From positions 1 through 26,223 of the IMG/VR virus record IMGVR_UViG_3300034190_001530: a DNA stretch of 26,223 nt, one strand, 5' to 3'. This DNA is from a virus. The notes below the pieces were generated by a model. The model saw nothing but the letters and a program-made list of their open reading frames with translations. It made no database searches and had not been told where the DNA came from. This document shows, in pieces, positions 21,912-26,223 of the stretch. The position numbers were made by a program, and so were the translations under genes. Positions within the stretch are counted from its first letter, which is position 1. Each line of letters starts with the position of its first letter.

Positions 21912-24900
21912 TTATGAAAATGGTGTAGCAGGAGCTCCAGTACACAGCAATGTACCTTCAACATGCCATTTATCTGCAGCTATGTTTGTAACCGTTACTT
22001 TACTACCGGCTCTACCTGTTGTAGTACCATTAAATGTTATTTGATGAAATTCATCAGCAACTTGAGTTGCAAAAGAAGCATTGGCATCAGAAGTATCTGT
22101 ATCTACAGTAAGTACAGATCCAATTAAGTCTTCGTTTGTAGAATCAGCGCATTGTATTCTTTTAGTACCAGCAGTATCATCTAATACTATAAAGTGAAAA
22201 TATACTCCAGTTAAATCACCACCACCAGAATCTGGTAAAGTAAACGTAGCAGCTGTGTCGGTAAATACAAAAGTTTCACCTGAGTCGTTAGCCGTTAGTG
22301 ATGTATCACCAGTTGTAGCTGTTAAAGGAGTTCTAAGACCAAAAATCTTTGCATTAACCGTAGAAGTATTACCGATTACAGTTGAATTAGCACCAAGACC
22401 TGCACCTGCAGAACCTATAACTATTTCATTGTCTGTAGTAGCAGAACTTTTCTCTGCATTATAACCAATTACAATGTTACTGTCACCTGTTGTGTTTGTG
22501 TTACCAGCTAGTGTTCCTAAGAATACATTATAATAACCTTCTGTATTACTAAGGCCAGCTTGAGAGCCTACGGCAACGTTTTTAGCAAGAGACGATGCGC
22601 TTGCAACCTGAGCAACAAGGGCATTATAACCTACAGCTACACTTTCTTGCCCGGTTACATCTGCATGCAAAGCATGGTAACCTATAGCGGTATTTTTAGC
22701 AGCTGAAGTTCCGTCCGCCGCTGCTTGATAACCTACAATTGTGTTAAGTGTTCCAGTGTCAGCAGACTTACCAGCTTCGTAACCAACCGCTACAGATCCA
22801 GGGAACTGAGCTGTTAATAAATTAAAAGCTTTGTAGCCTATAGCTACTGCTTGACTTGTGATGCTTCCTGTTTCTAGAGCATGAGCACCAAGAACAGTGT
22901 TATTAACCCCGTTGTTTATAGCAACGCCGCTGTTATATCCAACAAGAGTGTTTAAATTACCACCTGAAATAGCTGTGCCAGCTGTAGATCCTATAGCGGT
23001 ATTATAATCACCTCCAACTAAAGAGTCTAAAGCAGACAAACCAACACTAACGTTGTGTAAAGCAGTTCCGCTTGGCGCCGTTGCGTGTCCTACTAATAAA
23101 GAGTTATCTTGGCTAACAAAACTTATGCCACCAGCAGCAGAACTCCACTCTAGCACGTTGCCAGAAGAAGGTACTTGTAATACTTGATTAGCAGTACCAA
23201 TAGCTGTTGGTAATTGAAAGTATGTACTTCCTGAAGTATCACCTATCTTTAAGCTACCTTGTATATATGCGTCTTTAAATGAATAAGAAGTAGATCCTAA
23301 GTCCACGCCGTTGTCATCACCTGGATGTATCGCAGTAACATCAGCATTACCAATAACAACTACATTATCTGCATGACCAGCAGCTCCGTTACCAATTACT
23401 GTTTGATTAGCTGCGCCTACCGCAGAAAAAGCAATATTATAGCCTAAAGCTGTATTTCCAGATCCAGTTGTAAGTGAATCACCCGCTAAACCACCTACAA
23501 TAGTGTTTTGTAGTCCTGTACTAACTTGTAAACCTGAACCATCGCCAACAGCAACGTTATAAGTATTTGTAGCGCCACTAGGCTCTTGATTTTGTAAAGA
23601 ACCAGTACCTACTGCTACAGCTCTACTACCGTCTACGTTAACTGAAAGAGCGTCTTGACCTATAGACACATTTCTAATGCCAATAGTGTTAGAAGCTAAA
23701 GAACCAGCTCCAAGAGCAACGTTTAGTGATCCTGTTGTATTTGCCGTTCCAGCTTGATAACCTACAAAAGCATTACTGTTTCCTGTAGTAGTTAGCCTTC
23801 CAGCGCCACTACCAATAGCAACGTTGTAAGCGGTCGAATCATTAAAAGTAAATAATGCTTGATAACCTATAGCTACAGAGTCAGTTCCTGAAATATTTGT
23901 ATCTAATGCTTCTGCACCAACAGCGGTATTGTTAGCTCCTGTAGTAGTAGCTGTGCCTGCTAGTGCTCCAACAAAAGTATTATTACTAGCTGTAGTTACA
24001 GCTTTACCGGCATCTGAACCTATATAAGTACCTTTGTCTCCATACGTTGCAGCTTCACCAGCTTCATGACCTATAGCAGTGTTATGCTCTGGAATATTAC
24101 CACCATCAGTTCTAAGTGTTTTCAACGCGGAGCTTCCAACGGCGGTGTTGTAGTTACCAGTTGTATTAGATGCCAACGCAGAATATCCAAACGCTGTAGA
24201 TCCACCTCCTGATGTAACAGATGTACCAGCATTATAACCTACAAGAGTAGCTTTTGCTGTACCTGTCGTTATAGAGGATCCTGCATCATGTCCAATAGCA
24301 ACATTACCTGAAGAAGTTGTTGATGCTCCAAGGGCATTATGTCCTATAGCTATATTCTGATCACCTGTAGTTATTGCGTCAAGCGCTGTAGCTCCAACTG
24401 CAATATTGTATTGAGCAGAGCTAAAACCTACGTTGCTACTAGGATCATGCCCAAGATATAAAGAGTTATCAGCAACTTTTACATCAAGCAAGTGATCCAA
24501 GTCTAAAGTGTGCCACTCTGTGTCTGATCCAGTTGATATTAAAACTTGTCCGTTAGTACCAACTGATCCTCCAACTGATAAAGTTGTTCCTAATACAAGT
24601 GTAGATAGTGTTGTTGCTCCAGTAACTCCTAATGTTCCGCCTACTGTTGCGTTACCAGTTATAGTAGCATTGCTACTTGCTGATATTGTTGTAAAAGATC
24701 CTGCAGCTGCAGATGATCCTCCAATAACAGTGCCGTCTATTGTTCCTCCGTTTACATCTATAGTTGCGAAAACTGTCGTTGGTGATATAGCTGTTGCTAA
24801 GTACGTCTGTAGCGCACTCATTGAAAACTGCTTTGTTGTACCGTCAGCTTCTCTACCTAACACGAACTCAGTTCCGTCGATGCTACTGTCAATTGTATAT

Positions 24901-24917
24901 GTACTTATTCTTGCCAT
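21912..24917 (-). CDS. Tail fibre with YadA-type head repeats
   Basis: 1001 residues. The N-terminus (MARISTYTIDSSIDGTEFVL) is an attachment-type domain. Then come many copies of the YadA head repeat (NTAVGSSAL, NIAIGHNALG and similar), the left-handed beta-roll of trimeric autotransporter adhesins, in two blocks at about residues 155-505 and 605-865. Each block is introduced by a matching stem, with QVLISTGSDTEW then DNSLYLGH in the first and QVLQVPSSGNVLEW then DNSLLVGH in the second, which suggests internal duplication. The last 140 residues are Thr/Asp-rich (LTANDSGETFVFTDTAATFT), a probable distal beta domain. It should form a trimeric fibre that binds the host surface. Confidence 0.85.
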   Translation of the reverse strand: MARISTYTIDSSIDGTEFVLGREADGTTKQFSMSALQTYLATAISPTTVFATIDVNGGTIDGTVIGGSSAAAGSFTTISASSNATITGNATVGGTLGVTGATTLSTLVLGTTLSVGGSVGTNGQVLISTGSDTEWHTLDLDHLLDVKVADNSLYLGHDPSSNVGFSSAQYNIAVGATALDAITTGDQNIAIGHNALGASTTSSGNVAIGHDAGSSITTGTAKATLVGYNAGTSVTSGGGSTAFGYSALASNTTGNYNTAVGSSALKTLRTDGGNIPEHNTAIGHEAGEAATYGDKGTYIGSDAGKAVTTASNNTFVGALAGTATTTGANNTAVGAEALDTNISGTDSVAIGYQALFTFNDSTAYNVAIGSGAGRLTTTGNSNAFVGYQAGTANTTGSLNVALGAGSLASNTIGIRNVSIGQDALSVNVDGSRAVAVGTGSLQNQEPSGATNTYNVAVGDGSGLQVSTGLQNTIVGGLAGDSLTTGSGNTALGYNIAFSAVGAANQTVIGNGAAGHADNVVVIGNADVTAIHPGDDNGVDLGSTSYSFKDAYIQGSLKIGDTSGSTYFQLPTAIGTANQVLQVPSSGNVLEWSSAAGGISFVSQDNSLLVGHATAPSGTALHNVSVGLSALDSLVGGDYNTAIGSTAGTAISGGNLNTLVGYNSGVAINNGVNNTVLGAHALETGSITSQAVAIGYKAFNLLTAQFPGSVAVGYEAGKSADTGTLNTIVGYQAAADGTSAAKNTAIGYHALHADVTGQESVAVGYNALVAQVASASSLAKNVAVGSQAGLSNTEGYYNVFLGTLAGNTNTTGDSNIVIGYNAEKSSATTDNEIVIGSAGAGLGANSTVIGNTSTVNAKIFGLRTPLTATTGDTSLTANDSGETFVFTDTAATFTLPDSGGGDLTGVYFHFIVLDDTAGTKRIQCADSTNEDLIGSVLTVDTDTSDANASFATQVADEFHQITFNGTTTGRAGSKVTVTNIAADKWHVEGTLLCTGAPATPFS

Positions 24918-24926
24918 TATATGTTT

Positions 24927-25166
24927 TTATTTGCAATTATTTTTTTTAGTTCCTTTTCCGTGACCACCTCGATTAGCTTTTACGGACACAAACTTCTTTT
25001 TGGTGTGGTCATAGTCCTTGCCCTTAATATTTTTACCGTCTTTTTTAGCCTTACGGCGTTTTCTCTGGTTTTCTGCACGCATTTTCTCACGGCGTCTTGT
25101 ATTAGCTGCTGCTAGATCGCGTTTTTTCTTCGCAAGTTTAGCTCTGACTGATAGTTTTTGTGCCAT
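24927..25166 (-). CDS. Very basic small protein, first gene of the minus-strand block
   Basis: 79 residues, with almost half Lys or Arg: SVRAKLAKKKRDLAAANTRR, then EKMRAENQRKRRKAKKDGKN, IKGKDYDHTKKKF and NRGGHGKGTKKNNCK. The first half is a probable single helix. Codons are more G+C-rich (CGC, CGT, AAG) than in most neighbours. It starts 73 bases after the paired element at 25240-25286, and ends 9 bases before the fibre gene. The composition suggests nucleic-acid binding or a DNA-condensing virion protein. No known family is recognised. Confidence 0.75.
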   Translation of the reverse strand: MAQKLSVRAKLAKKKRDLAAANTRRREKMRAENQRKRRKAKKDGKNIKGKDYDHTKKKFVSVKANRGGHGKGTKKNNCK

Positions 25167-25239
25167 AATGCGTCTTTTTGTTTATATTCCTATTAATCAC
25201 ATAGTTATTTTAAGTTTTAAGGTACTCATATTAACCCAT

Positions 25240-25286
25240 AGTGTGACAATTGCCCCTTACTAGTATATTTTAATAGGCTAATGTCA
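25240..25286 (-). promoter_or_regulatory. Operon-head element, copy 2 (paired motif)
   Basis: On the minus strand: TGACATTAGCCT (25286-25275), 24 bases, then ATTGTCACACT (25250-25240), 73 bases before the first minus-strand start at 25166. Matches copy 1 at 4992-5037 in 22 of 23 defined bases, with spacing one longer. Likely a promoter or regulator site of the late genes. Confidence 0.5.
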
Positions 25287-25311
25287 TAGTTTTTAAAAAT
25301 ATTGTTATAAA

Positions 25312-25336
25312 TAGGGGGTAAAAGCTCTATACCCTA
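25312..25336. other. Hairpin in the divergent region
   Basis: TAGGG (25312-25316) pairs with CCCTA (25332-25336), continued by TA with TA after a two-G bulge; the loop is 9 bases. Neither strand has a strong T run after it. It may form a leader structure or protein site. Confidence 0.35.
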
Positions 25337-25369
25337 ACCTATTGACTACCAGCCAGTTACGTAAACGCC

Positions 25370-25458
25370 TTTTTTAGCCCCATGGGCCCCCTTATTTTTG
25401 CATTTTGCCACAGATTTTTTGCCTTTTGGCCCCGGGCTAGGCCCCCAGCCTGCCCCTA
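25370..25458. repeat. C-rich stretch with repeated T-run/GCC units
   Basis: Several short units made of 4 to 6 T followed by GCC or GGCC (for example TTTTTTAGCC, TTTTTTGCC, TTTTGGCC) alternate with C runs such as GGGCCCCC and GGCCCCCAG. It includes the palindrome CCCATGGG. The strand bias (C on plus, G on minus) and G+C content are far from the AT-rich surroundings. Confidence 0.5.
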
Positions 25459-25473
25459 TATACTAACTACTGC

Positions 25474-25507
25474 ACAAATTTAACACGAGCACACTTAGAT
25501 AATATAA
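25474..25507 (+). promoter_or_regulatory. Two-block promoter-like repeat, copy 1
   Basis: ACAAATTTAACAC (25474-25486), exactly 10 bases, then AGATAATATAA (25497-25507). It lies 33 bases before the ATG at 25541. The second block contains an ATAATAT -10-like core. The same pair with the same spacing precedes the next two plus-strand genes. Confidence 0.6.
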
Positions 25508-25540
25508 ATGTAAATAACTAATAAAATAAAACTTAATATC

Positions 25541-25648
25541 ATGAGAAAATTTATACACACTATCGTTCTAAAGATTACTAACTTTAAACTATCTGACTAT
25601 GTTGTAATCGAAATGGGTTCATCCCCAGATGAAACAACTTGGAGGTAA
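25541..25648 (+). CDS. 35-residue peptide, first plus-strand gene
   Basis: MRKFIHTIVLKITNFKLSDY, then VVIEMGSSPDETTWR. A basic, hydrophobic first half and an acidic, polar end. The ATG has an A-rich leader (AATAAAATAAAACTTAATATC) like the other genes here and follows copy 1 of the promoter-like repeat at a normal distance. Its last codons overlap a hairpin-forming sequence (GAGGT, AATCA, ACCTC), so it might also serve as a leader peptide. No homolog is recognised; being short, it is called mainly from context. Confidence 0.45.
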   Translation: MRKFIHTIVLKITNFKLSDYVVIEMGSSPDETTWR

Positions 25649-25649
25649 T

Positions 25650-25699
25650 CAACCTCACACCTAAGTTGGGGCTTCAACCTCACACACACGTCGGAGCTT
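25650..25699. repeat. Tandem imperfect 25-base repeat (2 copies)
   Basis: Two adjacent 25-base units (25650-25674 and 25675-25699) match at 20 of 25 positions, sharing CAACCTCACAC at the start and GCTT at the end. They lie directly after the 35-residue peptide and before promoter-like repeat copy 2. Local pairings are possible (GAGGT at 25642 with ACCTC of either unit; GAGC with GCTC at 25694-25709). Probably a structured 3' or leader RNA; no T run follows. Confidence 0.55.
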
Positions 25700-25710
25700 T
25701 TACGTCGCTC

Positions 25711-25744
25711 ACAAACTTAATACAAAGTAAAGCAGATAATATAA
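25711..25744 (+). promoter_or_regulatory. Two-block promoter-like repeat, copy 2
   Basis: ACAAACTTAATAC (25711-25723), exactly 10 bases, then AGATAATATAA (25734-25744), 10 bases before the ATG at 25755. Blocks are identical to copy 3. The short distance to the ATG would give a very short leader, or the true start of this gene lies downstream. Confidence 0.6.
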
Positions 25745-25754
25745 TAAAAAAACT

Positions 25755-25922
25755 ATGTATATAATAAATAAATTCCAAATAAAACAAACAACAAATTTAT
25801 TAACCAATAATTATATTAATATTAAATTTATAAACAATAAATTAATTATTAAAAATAATCCATCAAATATTGATATTTCAAAATTATTAACAAAAAACTT
25901 TATAACATTTAAAAATATATAA
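25755..25922 (+). CDS. 55-residue AT-rich ORF, unknown
   Basis: MYIINKFQIKQTTNLLTNNY, INIKFINNKLIIKNNPSNID, then ISKLLTKNFITFKNI. Dominated by Asn, Ile, Lys and Leu because the DNA is extremely AT-rich. The alternating pattern (YINIKFINNKLIIKN) could be two beta strands followed by a helix. It fills the space between promoter-like copies 2 and 3, which argues for a real gene, but such a frame can arise by chance in this composition. No family is recognised. Confidence 0.45.
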   Translation: MYIINKFQIKQTTNLLTNNYINIKFINNKLIIKNNPSNIDISKLLTKNFITFKNI

Positions 25923-25927
25923 ACAAC

Positions 25928-25961
25928 ACAAACTTAATACTAATACAATAAGATAATATAA
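25928..25961 (+). promoter_or_regulatory. Two-block promoter-like repeat, copy 3
   Basis: ACAAACTTAATAC (25928-25940), exactly 10 bases, then AGATAATATAA (25951-25961), 32 bases before the ATG at 25994. Starts 5 bases after the stop of the 55-residue ORF. Spacing to the ATG is like that of copy 1. Confidence 0.6.
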
Positions 25962-25993
25962 TAAACTAATAATAATAATTAAAACTAAATACT

Positions 25994-26221
25994 ATGCAAA
26001 ATTTAAAATCAAAAAGATTTGTAATCAGAAAATCATTAATTGGAAAAAATCAAATCATTGAAGTAACATTTAAAAATGGAAAATCATTTACATATAATCA
26101 TGATAAGGTTTATGAAATAATGAAAGGCAAATTAGAAAATATGAACTGCTTTAAAAAGTACAAATCATATACAAGTTCAACTAATGTTCCAGTAATAATC
26201 AGAGATAAAGAGGTAGTTTAA
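25994..26221 (+). CDS. Small plus-strand protein, unknown function
   Basis: 75 residues, basic: MQNLKSKRFVIRKSLIGKNQ, then IIEVTFKNGKSFTYNHDKVY, EIMKGKLENMNCFKKYKSYT and VPVIIRDKEVV. Two strands (IIEVTFKNGKSFTYNHDKV) followed by a helix and a final strand suggest a compact alpha/beta fold. The leader TTAAAACTAAATACT closely resembles that of the capsid genes. It follows promoter-like copy 3. No family is recognised; probably an early, host-directed protein. Confidence 0.7.
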   Translation: MQNLKSKRFVIRKSLIGKNQIIEVTFKNGKSFTYNHDKVYEIMKGKLENMNCFKKYKSYTSSTNVPVIIRDKEVV

Positions 26222-26223
26222 TA

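Larger units (their letters stand above)
25167..25540. other. Divergent intergenic region
   Basis: A 374-base gap between the first minus-strand gene and the first plus-strand gene, without a credible gene on either strand. From 25167 to 25240 it is AT-rich. It then holds the paired element (25240-25286), a hairpin (25312-25336), a C-rich stretch (25370-25458) and the first plus-strand promoter-like repeat (25474-25507). One TAnnTTTG-type box (TATTTTTG, 25393-25400) is present on the plus strand, without a good upstream TTG. It is probably the early/late control region and possibly an origin. Confidence 0.6.

Noticed and set aside
22350-24460. Regularly spaced short repeats that might suggest a repeat array
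   Set aside because: They are coding repeats of the YadA-type fibre, in frame and degenerate at third positions, not CRISPR-like.
24508-24963. 151-codon plus-strand open frame
   Set aside because: Antisense to the fibre N-terminus; Val/Pro-rich translation comes from repeated Thr/Gly/Ala codons on the other strand.
25371-25387. ATG in the C-rich region on the minus strand
   Set aside because: The frame closes after eight codons and has no leader or promoter, so it is not called as a gene.

Overview
The window looks like the structural half of a double-stranded DNA tailed phage that probably infects a marine member of the Bacteroidetes, most likely a flavobacterium. This rests on three things: AT-rich DNA (about one third G+C in the stretches I counted), start codons preceded by A-rich leaders instead of Shine-Dalgarno sequences, and a packaging/capsid/connector gene set resembling Bacteroidetes podoviruses, including crAss-like phages. 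The host is an inference; no host gene is present. No tape-measure, tail-tube or sheath gene is visible, and a connector-ring plus tail-nozzle-like set is, so a short-tailed virion is the best guess.

Almost everything from 25.2 kb down to position 1 is on the minus strand and tightly packed, with many TAATG or ATGA stop/start overlaps. In transcription order it starts with a small basic protein and a 1001-residue fibre built from YadA-type head repeats. Next come a small HExxH protein, an EF-hand-like protein and a run of very basic small proteins. GroEL, GroES and a winged-helix-like protein follow as one overlapping set, then a spike-base-like protein, a LamG-type adhesin and a holin-like protein. 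The last part holds three small proteins (one a tandem GroES-fold candidate), a TerS candidate, the large terminase, portal, probable scaffold, major capsid protein, a capsid accessory protein, an unknown 262-residue protein, two connector/ring candidates and a large tail protein cut off by the left edge. A hairpin plus promoter-like element near 5.0 kb separates the capsid genes from the connector/tail genes.

From 25.17 to 25.54 kb lies a divergent intergenic region with a C-rich stretch. To its right at least three small genes run on the plus strand in very AT-rich DNA. Each is preceded by the same two-block sequence with an invariant 10-base gap, a probable promoter family, so this looks like the edge of the early region.

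The most interesting observations are: (1) these three spaced repeats; (2) a different paired element at the heads of two minus-strand units; (3) a phage chaperonin set with groEL before groES plus a separate protein that reads as two fused, diverged GroES folds; and (4) a sharply bounded G+C-rich, codon-shifted segment inside the terminase ATPase domain, suggesting a recombination mosaic.
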